A stretch of DNA of 13,589 bases from Deltaproteobacteria bacterium (GTDB taxonomy: Bacteria; Desulfobacterota; Desulfarculia; Adiutricales; Adiutricaceae), in the NCBI GenBank assembly GCA_031257955.1, contig JAIRNQ010000334.1, forward strand, positions 1 through 13,589. The letters run 5' to 3'. The notes beneath the pieces were generated by a model that did not search any database, was not told where the DNA came from, and worked only from the letters and a program-made list of their open reading frames with translations. Position 1 is the stretch's first letter; each line of letters begins with the position of its first letter. The translations under genes and the position numbers were made by a program. Below, piece by piece: positions 13,485-13,589 of this stretch.

Positions 13485-13589
13485 CCGGCGAGCCAAAGGC
13501 TGGACTGGGCAAGGGAGGCGAGCTCGCCTTAGGTACCGGCGAGCCAAAGGCTGGACTGGGCAAGGGAGGCGAGCTCGCCTTAGGTACCG
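13485..13589. repeat. Exact 51-bp tandem repeat running off the window edge
   Basis: Copy 1 (13485-13535) and copy 2 (13536-13586) are identical, and a third begins at 13587. Each unit holds the 14-bp palindrome AGGCGAGCTCGCCT and the small stem AGCC-AAA-GGCT, and ends GGTA. As 51 is 17 codons, open frames on the - strand carry a 17-residue repeat, but these overlap prmA and lack support as genes. The true array length is unknown. Confidence 0.9.

Noticed and set aside
13282..13563. - strand open frames across the 51-bp repeats encoding 17-residue repeats
   Set aside because: They overlap the 3' end of prmA, occur in more than one frame, and result from a repeat length divisible by three.

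Overview
This 13.6 kb window looks like the chromosome of an anaerobic, fairly GC-rich bacterium, most likely a deltaproteobacterium in the broad sense (Desulfobacterota). That placement is an inference from three things: a pyrogallol-phloroglucinol transhydroxylase closely matching the Pelobacter acidigallici enzyme, several sigma-54 (-24/-12) promoter sequences, and mostly single-gene transcription units separated by long, hairpin-rich spacers. All complete genes are on the + strand; only a cut-off cupin gene at the left edge is on the - strand.

Left part (1-7203): molybdenum enzyme and cofactor block. A divergent cupin gene (1-334, -) is followed by an 800-base spacer holding a sigma-54-like promoter, a 9-bp inverted repeat upstream of it, and a long structured leader. 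Next come athL and athS, the large (bis-MGD molybdenum) and small (iron-sulfur) subunits of pyrogallol:phloroglucinol hydroxytransferase, the enzyme that channels gallate/pyrogallol into phloroglucinol degradation. Then come moaA (first step of molybdenum cofactor synthesis) and a MOSC-domain gene, so the window pairs a molybdoenzyme with cofactor genes. Both subunits are unusual: AthL carries an extra N-terminal domain that resembles SCP2, and AthS has lost, together, the cysteines expected to hold one of its three [4Fe-4S] clusters.

Middle part (7204-10984): a terminator, then a spacer with repeated CGTGAA-N6-TTCACG palindromes, a very good sigma-54 promoter, and a J-domain protein with half of a DnaJ zinc finger, closed by a strong terminator. 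Next are an AT-richer spacer, a membrane-anchored or secreted lytic transglycosylase of MltD type, and a second excellent sigma-54 promoter driving a tiny six-cysteine protein of unknown function.

Right part (10985-13589): a HAD-superfamily phosphatase and a PrmA-like ribosomal protein L11 methyltransferase with an unusual insertion, followed by two sets of tandem repeats (about 35 bp and exactly 51 bp), the second running off the window edge.

No rRNA, tRNA, CRISPR array, transposase or integrase was seen. The most notable signals are the modified transhydroxylase and the set of three sigma-54-type promoters, two with candidate enhancer sites.
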